In this document: piece after piece, positions 36,683 through 45,715 of the stretch | Layout of the letters: each line of letters starts with the position of its first letter | How positions within the stretch are numbered: the stretch's first letter is position 1 | Assembly: GCA_965215765.1 (NCBI GenBank) | Contig: OZ244118.1 | Coordinates: 682,001-746,000, forward strand | Length of the DNA stretch: 64,000 nucleotides | Direction: 5' to 3' | Source: G965212025 sp965215765 | GTDB taxonomy: Bacteria > Pseudomonadota > Gammaproteobacteria > Poriferisulfidales > Oxydemutatoraceae | Position numbers and translations under genes: made by a program | The notes under the pieces: generated by a model | What the model was told of the DNA's origin: nothing | Database searches by the model: none | Seen by the model: only the letters and a program-made list of their open reading frames with translations

Positions 36683-36961
36683 GCTATTGAGCTACATGAA
36701 TGTAAAGCGCAGATCTACATTGAGAGAAATTCCCCCAAACTTTCCTGTTGTTTAGTCTGGGTTTTATCCAAGAGCTTGGTTAGCTCTGACGTTGATGGTC
36801 GTTATTGATGAAGGTTTCAGGAGCACCAAATGGTACAGCAAGTTTGCCCGCTACTGATGACTGCAGCGACACGGAACCGCTTTTATCCAAGCAGCGTTTG
36901 TCGTGGTTGCCGTGTTCCAGTTTTTATTATCACGGATTAATCTGTTGACCAACAAATAAAA

Positions 36962-37794
36962 TCATTCGGTTGGCAGACACAACGAACTCATACCAGTAGG
37001 AGAACTGGCAGCAGCCTGATTCGAGCACCATGTGTCAACTATTGTAACCAAAGTGCTCACGTCAGTCAGATAAGATTTTCCTGTTACTGTAGAAAGATCC
37101 ATAAGCTGTCTTGTAGTTCCTTCAACTATTTCGATCATTGTTGTTCTAGTGTTGTTACTGCGCTTGACGGCACTCATGCTTCTGGTTTCTTGGGGTTCGC
37201 TAGTTAGTAGGATGTGGCCATACAGAATCTTTTGCAAACTTTGGAGTTCCAAGGTAGATGTGGTGGCGTCATCCAGAATTTTCTGCATATTACTGTCAGG
37301 TTTTGAAAGCAGTTCTAGTCGTGATAAAAGTGAAGACATGTTATCGCCGGCGTATTCACTCAAATGGTTTACACGAAAGTTATTTTTTGCCTGATCAGTC
37401 GCTTGTGCCAGAAGGTTAAGTGTGAGCTCCTCAAGCTTGGATGTATTACCATTCGCCATGGCCAGGTCTAAATCTTCCAGGTATTTCTTGGTCTTAGTAG
37501 CACGGAAATCTATTTCGATTTTCAGTCCCTAGACGGAAAGAATCATATTTTTATAGGGTTCCTGTCTGTCGCTACAAATAGTCAGGTTAAGAACCAATGT
37601 GGCAAGTGCTGCAATGGCAGCTAACACCGTTGCAATTAACTTCCATACTTCTGGTGAAGTTAATTGTTTCAATAGGTACCGGAGCCACTTTTGAGGCACT
37701 TGCAATGTCAACTCACCTTGAGCTTCATGGGGGAGCTATTCTCTTTTTAGATTCAGATTTCTTGCCGCTCCCTAAATTGGTCTCTGATCTACCA
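36962..37794 (-). pseudogene. Array paralogue 9, decayed membrane protein gene
   Basis: The C-terminal part (36962-37528) is subfamily A: LSEYAGDNMSSLLSRLELLS, KPDSNMQKILDDATTSTLEL, LMDLSTVTGKSYLTD. The N-terminal part (37532-37711) has MTLQVPQKWLRYLLKQLTSP and the helix. The two are in the same frame, interrupted by a single TAG at 37529-37531, directly before GLKIEIDFRATKTKKYLEDL. Further upstream, near 37794, the expected start ATGGTAGATCAG runs into a stop after seven codons. At least two lesions, so most likely a pseudogene. Confidence 0.75.
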
Positions 37795-38237
37795 TGCCCT
37801 TCTTCATAAGGAGTTTTCGGATGCGCACAAGCACGTTGCTGAGCGACATGCTTGTAAGGTGCAGACCCATGCCTGAAAAGACTCACCAAGAAAGCTTTCT
37901 TGTTATTAGGCTGGTTTTATTCAAACGTGATTCCACCCTGACATTGGTGGGGTGTCATTGTGAAGATTTAATGCACGACGGTTGTGGAACAAGCATATCT
38001 GCTGCTATTGGCTGCGCCAGATACGTAACCAGCTTTTTTTCCAAGTAATCCTTACCGTGGGTATGAGTGCGGTGTACCAGTTCAAGTTGCGCAAAGGCTT
38101 GCTTGCTTCGCCAAAAGCTCCAATTGAATCACAAAAAAAGCGCAGTCTATTCCTACAAGAATTAGGTAGTTCTGTACTATCGCCAACCTGCCATTTTGGA
38201 CGGGCAATCACTTCATAAGCGTGGTGGCTTTATGGTT

Positions 38238-38945
38238 TTAGCCACACTCAGCACGTCTTATGTTATTAATTTTCTCCAGAAGTTCCGGGCTTAAGCCAGA
38301 GTCAGGCGGTGGGGAAAATTTGTTTTTGGCATCTAAAAATCGCACTAGAAGAACGAGTTCGATTTTATTCTCAACCACTCCAATCCAAGTGTCCAATTTT
38401 GATTCAGGCATGCCGTCCAAGGTATTTTTATCAATGATACCTAGAATCTCTATGGCTGATAGAGCTGCGGTTTCCAGGATCTTATCCCCGAAGCAGTTAG
38501 GTATTGAAATCGACTTTAGCTCCCATAGAAGTGAAATAAAACTGGCATCTGCGTATCCATTGAAGTAGCCCATGGGGTAGGCGCGGTCTTTCACTGGACC
38601 AATTTCCTCTACAAGTTTGGAGAAGCTATGCACGTCACCACTCTGGTGTATATCGCCCAAATATTTTAAGAACTGGCTGGAACGCCCAACTATTTCAACC
38701 TTCAACTGTCTGGCAATATGAACGTTTTCTTCCTTGAACTTCTCGTTAGCCTGGTAATCAAGATATAAAACTACGGCTAATGAAACCAGTGCTGTAATAG
38801 TGGCGGCCACCCATACACTTGGTGATTTCAACTGTTTCCATAAGAGACCTGACCACGTCTCGTTCGAGGTCGGCTGCTTCTGACCTTCAGAGGGAAAGCT
38901 CTCTCCTCGAATTTTGGTTATTTCATCACCACCCAAACTTCCCAT
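38238..38945 (-). CDS. Array paralogue 10, single-pass membrane protein
   Basis: 235 residues, subfamily B. N-terminus MGSLGGDEITKIRGESFP, helix ~48-67 (VWVAATITALVSLAVVLYL) after LWKQLKSPS. C-terminal domain closely follows paralogue 3: QLKVEIVGRSSQFLKYLGDI, GDVHSFSKLVEEIGPVKD, SIPNCFGDKILETAALS, end INNIRRAECG. ATG is preceded by AGAGGGACAC. Intact. Confidence 0.78.
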   Translation of the reverse strand: MGSLGGDEITKIRGESFPSEGQKQPTSNETWSGLLWKQLKSPSVWVAATITALVSLAVVLYLDYQANEKFKEENVHIARQLKVEIVGRSSQFLKYLGDIHQSGDVHSFSKLVEEIGPVKDRAYPMGYFNGYADASFISLLWELKSISIPNCFGDKILETAALSAIEILGIIDKNTLDGMPESKLDTWIGVVENKIELVLLVRFLDAKNKFSPPPDSGLSPELLEKINNIRRAECG

Positions 38946-39459
38946 TTGTGTGTCCCTCTTATGAAGAATTTTTGGTTACTTTCTAGCTTGCCACTGAGCG
39001 ACATTAATGTAAAGCACTGACCCAAATTAAGAGAAATCTCCCCAAACTTTCCCGTTTTTTGTTCGGATTTTTATTCAAGCGCGGGTTGCTTTGGCGTTGG
39101 TGAGTCACCATTGATGAAGGCCTCAGGCAAGCTCGGCGGTGTGGTGAGTTTGGGTGTTGTCTTTGACCGCATCAGCAAACAGTTGGCTTTTCGTACCAAG
39201 GTGGAGCACGTCGTGTGTGTCGTGTTTCAGTTCGGGAGGCACAGCAAAAGTTCCACTTGCTTCGTTAAAAGATCCAAACCGCACCAGAAGTTTTTTCGGC
39301 AGCTTTTTACTGGCTCTGGTGTTTCGGCGTGCTGATCGGGCAGTCATTTCATGGGCGTGGTGGGGCGGTGGTGGGGCGGTGGTGGTGGGTGCTTACGGTA
39401 CGGGCGTCTGTTGGCGAGGTTCTTGTTGGTGGGCACCGAAAGCGGAATGGCTTCTCGTG

Positions 39460-40044
39460 TCATTCTATTGAAAGGAGGTTGTCAAGCTTGCTCCAAAGCT
39501 CTTCGAGCAGTTCATCTATGTGCTTGCCATGGCGTGTGTCGACGCCGGAAAACAGGATGTATTCTTGCATGCTGCCGTACAGGGTGTAGGCGTACGACTT
39601 GTCGGTGCTCACGTCTCGGATGTATTTGGTTGAGATTTTCGCCTTACGTAGAATTCTTTGCTCCTGCTCACTGAGCTCAGGGAGTTGTTCCAGATTTTGC
39701 TCCAGTTGCGACAAGAGCGTGTATAGGCTCTCTTCGTCATATTCGTTGTAGAGGCCCATGGGCAGGTTCCCGCCTGTTACCGGGTCGATGCCTTTTAGAA
39801 GCCTTGTGATGCCATCTCTGTCGGTTATGCCCATTATGTGTTTTTGCATCTGGGAGGCTCGGTTTTCTATTTCTGCTATCAATTTTCTGCTTTCCTCGGG
39901 ATTCGCTTGTTGGGGGATCTCGTCATCTGTATTTTTGAAAATCATTCCGGCAGCTACCGCAACAGCCACAAATGCCAATATGGTCGGTGATGTGAAGCGC
40001 CTCCACAGACGTCCAGGCCATGTTTTTGGATTTTGCGGGGTCAT
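39460..40044 (-). CDS. Array paralogue 11, single-pass membrane protein downstream of aroB
   Basis: 194 residues, subfamily C, differing from paralogue 8 at only a handful of residues (I5N, K15R, E92G, R/Q in LEQLPEL, D/H in HGKHIDE). It begins 12 bp after the aroB stop, so it is probably transcribed with aroK-aroB. Most of the few differences are conservative, which fits either recent duplication or continuing gene conversion between the two copies. Confidence 0.82.
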   Translation of the reverse strand: MTPQNPKTWPGRLWRRFTSPTILAFVAVAVAAGMIFKNTDDEIPQQANPEESRKLIAEIENRASQMQKHIMGITDRDGITRLLKGIDPVTGGNLPMGLYNEYDEESLYTLLSQLEQNLEQLPELSEQEQRILRKAKISTKYIRDVSTDKSYAYTLYGSMQEYILFSGVDTRHGKHIDELLEELWSKLDNLLSIE

Positions 40045-40055
40045 GCCTTCTGGTC

Positions 40056-41183
40056 TCAGTGTGGTGGTTGTCCCTTTCCCGGGTTCGGACTTTTTGTCAT
40101 TGTCTTGGCAAGCGCGCGTCGTATTTGCGGGTCTGTGACCGTGTCGTTCAACCTGGCGTTGCCAATGGCTTTCATGAGCACAAAGCGTGGGCGGTTATTC
40201 TTTGCTTTTTTGTCGTGTGTCATGAGTTGAAGTATCTGGTTTTCTTGCCAGTGTTCGGGGATGTTGGTTGGCAGGTGCGCGGCTGTGAGCAGTGATTCAA
40301 TGCGTGTGACGTCCTGTGTGGCGAAGTTTTCGACTTCTGACGATAGCCTGGCTGCCATGAGCAGGCCGCAGCCTACCGCTTCCCCGTGCAGCCAGTGTTG
40401 ATATCCTGAGATCGTTTCAAATGCGTGTGCGAAGGTGTGTCCCAGGTTTAGCAATGCTCGTTTGCCGCTTCGCTCTTTTTCATCTTCGGCGACAATTCGG
40501 GCTTTGATGCTGCAGGAGTGTCTGATGGTGTGCATTAGGGTCTCGGGCTCCAGTTTCATCAGTTGCTTGATGTTTTTCTCCAGCCAGGCGAATGATTCGG
40601 GTGAATCCAGGAGCGCGTGTTTGATGATTTCTGCCAGGCCGGCTGAGATTCCGCGTTTGGGTAGTGTGTCGAGGGTCTTCAGGTCGGAAATGACGGCTAT
40701 GGGTTGGTGGAACGCGCCCACCATATTTTTCGCCAGAGGCAGGTTGATGCCGGTTTTGCCGCCAACTGATGAATCTACCTGGGCGAGTAATGTGCTTGGA
40801 ATCTGTATGAAGTCTATGCCGCGTTGGTAGCTTGCTGCGACAAAGCCGGCGATGTCTCCAACGACTCCGCCGCCAAGCGCGATGATCACGCTGTCACGTT
40901 CATGGCCTGCTTCAAGCAGTTGTGTGCAAATCGTTTCAATGGTGGCAAGCGACTTGCTTTTTTCGCCTGCGGGAATTGTGATCACGGTGACTTTCACGGC
41001 TTTCAGGCCTTTGCGCAGGCGCTCCAGAAAAAGTGGTCCGGTATTGGTGTCACAAATAATGGCAAGTGGGCGGTTTCTGGCTGCTACCGGAAAAAAATTC
41101 CCTGCATTTTCCAGCAGTCCGCTCCCGATTACGATCGGATAGGTGCGCTCGCCCATAGCCACGCTAAGCTTTACGGTCTGCAT
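40056..41183 (-). CDS. aroB: 3-dehydroquinate synthase
   Basis: A 375-residue NAD-dependent enzyme making 3-dehydroquinate from DAHP, second step of the shikimate pathway. Motifs: GGGVVGDIAGFVAASYQRGI, STLLAQVDSSVGGKTGIN, ALLNLGHTFAHAFE and the zinc-site histidine in LHGEAVGCG. Start at 41183 (MQTVKLSVAMGERTYPI); the frame is open 24 codons further upstream, into the gap after aroK. The 3' part has been copied to 36014-36682. Confidence 0.95.
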   Translation of the reverse strand: MQTVKLSVAMGERTYPIVIGSGLLENAGNFFPVAARNRPLAIICDTNTGPLFLERLRKGLKAVKVTVITIPAGEKSKSLATIETICTQLLEAGHERDSVIIALGGGVVGDIAGFVAASYQRGIDFIQIPSTLLAQVDSSVGGKTGINLPLAKNMVGAFHQPIAVISDLKTLDTLPKRGISAGLAEIIKHALLDSPESFAWLEKNIKQLMKLEPETLMHTIRHSCSIKARIVAEDEKERSGKRALLNLGHTFAHAFETISGYQHWLHGEAVGCGLLMAARLSSEVENFATQDVTRIESLLTAAHLPTNIPEHWQENQILQLMTHDKKAKNNRPRFVLMKAIGNARLNDTVTDPQIRRALAKTMTKSPNPGKGQPPH

Positions 41184-41251
41184 GTCGGGGTTTCTCCAGT
41201 CGTTGCTTGCGTTTTTATGCTTGGAACCGTCGGGTTTCTCATGTCTCATGG

Positions 41252-41851
41252 TCATTGCTCTTTTGGCTTTGTACAGGCTTGCGGATCATCTTGAGCTTTC
41301 AAGAAGTCGGTAGCCTCCTGTGCAAGCATGGCAGGACTTTTGTGGTCTGTAAGCAAAACGAGGTCTGCCAGTTCATCGTAATGGTGGTTGCGTTCTCGAG
41401 CCAGGCGGCGCAAGACCTTTTCTTTGTCTCTGCCTGCAGCGAGCGGGCGGTCGTCATGTCCCTCCAGCCGTTTCAGTTGGGTTGCCAAGGAGGTTTTCAG
41501 ATAAATCACTGCGCAGCCTGTTTTTTCATTGTGGGATCTCGTGCTGCTGTTTGCAATGACTTTCCGGCTTGCTCCCAGGACTACTGCCCCGCCTCCCGTT
41601 GCGATTACGACTCCTGGCATGTCGGCACACTCGGACAGTATTTTCGTTTCGCGCTGGCGAAATGCGTGTTCTCCTTTGTTGGCAAATATCTCTGCAACCG
41701 TCATGCCAAAATGTTCGCAAATCATGTGGTCGGTGTCCAAAAAATGACACCCGAGTTGTTTGGCGAGGAGATTGCCTACCGTGGTTTTCCCGGATGCCAT
41801 TGGGCCGATCAGGAAAGTGCTCCTCTGGATGCTGCGGTTCATGGCTCTCAT
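41252..41851 (-). CDS. aroK: Shikimate kinase
   Basis: A 199-residue kinase phosphorylating shikimate. P-loop GPMASGKTTVG, substrate motif DTDHMI, FRQRET, GGGAVV and the lid DRPLA are present. It is longer than the usual ~175 residues: there is an extra segment after GGGAVVLGASRKV and a polar C-terminal tail (DPQACTKPKEQ). aroB follows after ~70 bp. Divergent from mrcA; the pilMNOPQ genes that commonly lie between these two are absent. Confidence 0.92.
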   Translation of the reverse strand: MRAMNRSIQRSTFLIGPMASGKTTVGNLLAKQLGCHFLDTDHMICEHFGMTVAEIFANKGEHAFRQRETKILSECADMPGVVIATGGGAVVLGASRKVIANSSTRSHNEKTGCAVIYLKTSLATQLKRLEGHDDRPLAAGRDKEKVLRRLARERNHHYDELADLVLLTDHKSPAMLAQEATDFLKAQDDPQACTKPKEQ

Positions 41852-41986
41852 GCTAAGATGGCAAGATTCTAAACCAAAGGTGTGTTTCCGGCTTGGAGCG
41901 GTTCATGCCCGCTGGATCGCGCACCCTCTTCGCGTTTAACCCAGAGTGTATTACCGGACACATCGCTTTCTCAGAGAGATTTTAGT

Positions 41987-44368
41987 GTGAAGACTTGGCG
42001 CGTTCTGCGTTCTTTGCTTGAAGCCGCCTTTGTGGTTGCCGCTGTGTCTGTGTGCATCGTGTACTCAGTGTTTCTCTATGTGCGGCACGATCTTCCGGAC
42101 ACTACCGAAATTCGCAGCATCAGGTTGCAAACCCCACTCAAGGTCTTTAGTAGTGATGGCACCTTGATCGCGATTTTTGGCGACATGAAGCGAACCCCCT
42201 TGAGGCTTGAAAACATTCCGCAACAGATGATTGATGCGTTTATATCTGCCGAAGATGACGATTTTTTTAACCACCACGGGGTAGATTTCTTTGGTCTGGC
42301 TCGGGCAGCCTGGGTTCTGTTCTGGAGTGGTGAGAAGAGGCAGGGTGGTAGCACGATCACCATGCAGTTCGCGAGAAATTTCTTTCTCAGCACTGAGCGG
42401 ACGTATGAAAGAAAAATCAAGGAGATTTTTCTTGCGCTGTTGATCGAAAGACAGTTTGAGAAGGAAAAAATACTTTCCCTGTATTTGAACAAGATCTTTC
42501 TTGGGCACCGTGCTTACGGGGTTGGTGCCGCCTCTTTGACCTACTACGGAGTCCCTCCTGTCGGGCTGACTTTGGCACAAACTGCGATGATTGCCGGGTT
42601 GCCGAAAGCTCCGAGCATCTATAATCCGCTGACTTCTCCTGAATATGCGTTGCAGCGGCGTAATTACGTGCTGAGGCGTATGTTGGAGCTTGAAAAAATT
42701 AGTGATGACGAGTATCGGGAAGCAGTTGACAGTCCGGTCACGGCAAAGAAATACGCCACTCCCGTGGAGCTGAGAGCACCGTTCTTCGCTGAATCCATTC
42801 GCAAAGAAATGTTGTCTCGTTACGGGCGAAAGATATATACCGATGGCTATGAAGTACACGCCACGATGCTGGATGATTTGCAAGTTCAGGCGGAACTCAG
42901 TTTGAGGAAGGCATTGCTGCAATACGACGCCCGCCATGGTTATCGGGGGGCGGAAAGCAGCGTCACGGATTGGAAATCGCAGAAAGACGATCCGCAGAAT
43001 CTGCTGAGTAAAAGTTGGCCGATTGGTGGTCTTTTACCGGCGATTGTTGTCAAGACCAGAAAAAGCACGGCTGATGTTGTATTGGGTGATGGCAGGATGG
43101 TTTCATTGGGGAAAAAAGCTTGGGAGTGGGCGAGGCCACAAAAAGGCACTGGAGTTGGCGAGGTGCCCGAGCGTGCTGCGGATGTGATGAAGGCGGGTGA
43201 CTTGGTGCGTGTTATGCAATCTGATTCAGACGGTTGGGTGCTGCGGCAGGTGCCCGTGGTGTCGGGTGCTTTAATTTCAGTGAAGGCGGATGATGGCGCG
43301 GTTTTGGCTATGGTGGGAGGCTTTGATTTCGGGGAGAGTGAATTCAATCACGCCCTTCAGGCGCGCCGCCAACCTGGTTCCGGGTTCAAGCCCATTATTT
43401 ATTCAGCTATTTTGAAAAAAGGCTATACCCCGGCAACAATCGTGAAAGATTTGCCGATTGTTTATGACGGTAAGGATTTGGAGCCGGACTGGAGGCCAGG
43501 CAACTACACCCGGAAATTTTCCGGACCGATTCGTTTACGCAAGGCTCTGAGCAAGTCTCGCAATCTGGTGTCTGTTCGCCTGGGCATGAAACTGGGTGTG
43601 CCCGAAATCTTGGACTCTGCCAAAAAATTTGGGTTTTCGGCAGGCAGATATCGCAATGACATGACCATTGCTTTGGGTTCCGGTGAGGTGTTGCTTTCAG
43701 AAATGGCTGCTGCTTATGCGGTTTTTGCCAATGGCGGCAGCCGGGTGTTTGCGCACTTGGTCAAAACTGTCACCGTTTCCGGTGAGATCGTGTACTCCGC
43801 CTCTGTCCCTGACTTATACCTTGCTGATTGCGCAAGTACTTCTGCTGAAATAATTGGCGTTGCACAGACTGCGCAGTATGCGCCGCGAGTTCTGGATCCT
43901 GCCGTGGCGTATCAAATGACGACCATGTTGCACTCAGTGATCAGGAGTGGAACCGGTAAGAAGGCTCGTGTATTGCGCAGAGGTGATATTGCCGGAAAAA
44001 CCGGAACCACCAATGATTTTCGTGACGCTTGGTTTACTGGTTTTAATCGCGACCTTGTGACCTCGGTCTGGGTGGGGTTTGATGATTACAGAACATTGGG
44101 GAAAAGAGAGTCGGGTTCACTTGCGGCACTTCCGATGTGGATTGACTATATGCACCATGCGTTGGCAGCATATCCTGAGCGGCAGTTTTGCAAGCCGGGA
44201 GATATCGTGACCTTGAGAGTCAATGCGCATGACGGTCTGCTAAGTAACATTGAAGACCCAGACTCGATGTTGGAAAATTTTCGCAGAGAGTTCGCTCCTC
44301 GTGAATTTTCAAAAAAATCAGTGGTCAACAAAAAAGATTCATCTCCAGAGAACGACCAACTGTTTTGA
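41987..44368 (+). CDS. mrcA: Penicillin-binding protein 1A, bifunctional
   Basis: 793 residues from GTG 41987 (VKTWRVLRSL), chosen because it leads straight into the membrane helix (LLEAAFVVAAVSVCIVYSVF) and follows AGAGA; an open frame begins at 41882. Glycosyltransferase domain: EDDDFFNHHGVDFFGLARA, GGSTITMQFARNFF, KEIFLALLIE. Transpeptidase domain: SGFK (RQPGSGFKPIIYSA), SRN (SKSRNLVSVRLG), KTG (IAGKTGTTNDFRDAWF). An OB-like insert (LPAIVVKTRKSTADVVLGDG) lies between them, as in PBP1A. Polymerises and crosslinks peptidoglycan at the inner membrane. Confidence 0.95.
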   Translation: MKTWRVLRSLLEAAFVVAAVSVCIVYSVFLYVRHDLPDTTEIRSIRLQTPLKVFSSDGTLIAIFGDMKRTPLRLENIPQQMIDAFISAEDDDFFNHHGVDFFGLARAAWVLFWSGEKRQGGSTITMQFARNFFLSTERTYERKIKEIFLALLIERQFEKEKILSLYLNKIFLGHRAYGVGAASLTYYGVPPVGLTLAQTAMIAGLPKAPSIYNPLTSPEYALQRRNYVLRRMLELEKISDDEYREAVDSPVTAKKYATPVELRAPFFAESIRKEMLSRYGRKIYTDGYEVHATMLDDLQVQAELSLRKALLQYDARHGYRGAESSVTDWKSQKDDPQNLLSKSWPIGGLLPAIVVKTRKSTADVVLGDGRMVSLGKKAWEWARPQKGTGVGEVPERAADVMKAGDLVRVMQSDSDGWVLRQVPVVSGALISVKADDGAVLAMVGGFDFGESEFNHALQARRQPGSGFKPIIYSAILKKGYTPATIVKDLPIVYDGKDLEPDWRPGNYTRKFSGPIRLRKALSKSRNLVSVRLGMKLGVPEILDSAKKFGFSAGRYRNDMTIALGSGEVLLSEMAAAYAVFANGGSRVFAHLVKTVTVSGEIVYSASVPDLYLADCASTSAEIIGVAQTAQYAPRVLDPAVAYQMTTMLHSVIRSGTGKKARVLRRGDIAGKTGTTNDFRDAWFTGFNRDLVTSVWVGFDDYRTLGKRESGSLAALPMWIDYMHHALAAYPERQFCKPGDIVTLRVNAHDGLLSNIEDPDSMLENFRREFAPREFSKKSVVNKKDSSPENDQLF

Positions 44369-44603
44369 TGAGCGGCACTGTTCGCCAAAATGCCGGTCTG
44401 AAGTTTGCTTTGAGTTCGCCTTGAGCCGATAGAGTCGGAGCGTTCACTGGCTTCTCTTTGCGGATACCGGCAGGTTGTTGACTCTGAAGTTTCAGTTCTG
44501 TACACACGCATTTTGATTATTTGCGTCTGGAGCACAGTTGTTGGGTTTGTTGGTATGGCTTCGTGTCATAGCTTGGGAAAACTAAAGGAGCCGGGGGAAA
44601 ATC

Positions 44604-44864
44604 ATGTCTGAGTATGTGGATATTTGTTTCAACTTTGGGCATGACTCTTTTCGTCGTGACCGGGAATTGGTGCTTGAAAGGGCGCGTCAGGCCGGTGTGC
44701 GGAGAATGGTAATGAGTGGGCTGTCCATTGCCGACAGTGAAAAATCATTGAGCCTGGCTGAGCAGTATTCCACCAGTGGCTGTGAGCTCTTTTCTGCTGT
44801 CGGCGTACATTCTCGAGCAGCGCAGGGCTGGCGTGAGCAGGATCGGGAAAAGCTGCTTGATTAA
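44604..44864 (+). CDS. TatD N-terminal fragment, copy 1 (86 residues)
   Basis: Begins MSEYVDICFNFGHDSF and ends REQDREKLLD at the unit junction. It has a full ribosome binding site identical to that of tatD, so translation is plausible. Lacks the metal-binding glutamate, histidine and aspartate of the rest of TatD, so it cannot be a nuclease by itself. Confidence 0.45.
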   Translation: MSEYVDICFNFGHDSFRRDRELVLERARQAGVRRMVMSGLSIADSEKSLSLAEQYSTSGCELFSAVGVHSRAAQGWREQDREKLLD

Positions 44865-44881
44865 GGAGCCGGGGAAAAATC

Positions 44882-45094
44882 ATGTCTGAGTATGTGGATA
44901 TTTGTTTCAACTTTGGGCATGACTCTTTTCGTCGTGACCGGGAATTGGTGCTTGAAAGGGCGCGTCAGGCCGGTGTGCGGAGAATGGTAATGAGTGGGTT
45001 GTCCATTGCCGACAGTGAAAAATCGTTGAGCCTGGCTGAGCAGTATTCCACCAGTGGCTGTGAGCTCTTTTCTGCTGTCGGCGTACATCCTTGA
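44882..45094 (+). CDS. TatD N-terminal fragment, copy 2 (70 residues)
   Basis: Same as copy 1 but ends after GVHP because CGA has become TGA (45092-45094). Copy 3 shares this stop, which suggests one was copied from the other after the mutation. Confidence 0.4.
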   Translation: MSEYVDICFNFGHDSFRRDRELVLERARQAGVRRMVMSGLSIADSEKSLSLAEQYSTSGCELFSAVGVHP

Positions 45095-45159
45095 GCAGCG
45101 CAGGGCTGGCGTGAGCAGGATCGGGAAAAGCTGCTTGATTAGGGAGCCGGGGAAAAATC

Positions 45160-45372
45160 ATGTCTGAGTATGTGGATATTTGTTTCAACTTTGGGCATGA
45201 CTCTTTTCGTCGTGACCGGGAATTGGTGCTTGAAAGGGCGCGTCAGGCCGGTGTGCGGAGAATGGTAATGAGTGGGTTGTCCATTGCCGATAGTGAAAAA
45301 TCGTTGAGCCTGGCTGAACAGTATTCCACCAGTGATTGTGAGTTCTTTTCTGCTGTCGGCGTACATCCTTGA
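45160..45372 (+). CDS. TatD N-terminal fragment, copy 3 (70 residues)
   Basis: Shares the early TGA with copy 2 and has its own changes (STSDCEFFSAVG where others read STSGCELFSAVG). Confidence 0.4.
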   Translation: MSEYVDICFNFGHDSFRRDRELVLERARQAGVRRMVMSGLSIADSEKSLSLAEQYSTSDCEFFSAVGVHP

Positions 45373-45437
45373 GCAGCGCAGGGCTGGCGTGAGCAGGATC
45401 GGGAAAAGCTGCTTGATTAAGGAGCCGGGGAAAAATC

Positions 45438-45698
45438 ATGTCTGAGTATGTGGATATTTGTTTCAACTTTGGGCATGACTCTTTTCGTCGTGACCGGGAA
45501 TTGGTGCTTGAAAGGGCGCGTCAGGCCGGTGTGCGGAGAATGGTAATGAGTGGGCTGTCCATTACCGACAGTGAAAAATCATTGAGCCTGGCTGAACAGT
45601 ATTCCACCAGTGGCTGTGAGCTCTTTTCTGCTGTCGGCGTACATCCTCGAGCAGCGCAGGGCTGGCGTGAGCAGGATCGGGAAAAGCTGCTTGATTAA
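45438..45698 (+). CDS. TatD N-terminal fragment, copy 4 (86 residues)
   Basis: Ends REQDREKLLD at the junction like copy 1; carries SGLSITDSEKS where others have SGLSIADSEKS. Confidence 0.45.
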   Translation: MSEYVDICFNFGHDSFRRDRELVLERARQAGVRRMVMSGLSITDSEKSLSLAEQYSTSGCELFSAVGVHPRAAQGWREQDREKLLD

Positions 45699-45715
45699 GG
45701 AGCCGGGGAAAAATC

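Larger units (their letters stand above)
27198..40044 (-). repeat. Tandem array of eleven paralogous membrane-protein cassettes with conserved spacers
   Basis: Eleven loci of one family lie head to tail: 27487, 28532, 29604, 30758, 32109, 33133, 34284, 35418, 36962, 38238, 39460 (left ends). Spacers of about 370-515 bp (27198-27486, 28048-28531, 29213-29603, 30315-30757, 31691-32108, 32766-33132, 33867-34283, 34914-35417, 36683-36961, 37795-38237, 38946-39459) share ordered blocks: GAATGTAAAGTGC near the gene start, CCTGTTGTTTAG-CTGG-TTTTATTCAAGCGTGG, ATTGATGAAGG, GGTGGTGTAGCAAG, GTGCCGTGTTCCAGTTC, TTTTTTGTTATTGCC, and GTTGACGGACACCGAAAG before the gene end. No integrase, attC-like palindrome or transposase is seen. 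Confidence 0.9.
44585..45696 (+). repeat. Four 278-bp tandem copies of the tatD 5' region
   Basis: Units start at 44585, 44863, 45141 and 45419, with an exact 278-bp period, and a fifth start (45697) leads into the real tatD. Each has its own ribosome binding site (AAGGAGCCGGGGAAAAATC) and ATG (44604, 44882, 45160, 45438). Units join at CTGCTTGATT/AAGGAGCC, putting a stop right after the 86th codon. From 44369 to 44584, between mrcA and the array, I see no gene. Confidence 0.95.

Noticed and set aside
27487..40044. Integron gene-cassette array
   Set aside because: Genes are paralogues with ~400-bp homologous spacers; there is no integrase and no attC-like imperfect palindrome at cassette ends.
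44369..44584. Small gene between mrcA and tatD array
   Set aside because: Open frames here are short, lack ribosome binding sites and have no recognisable product.
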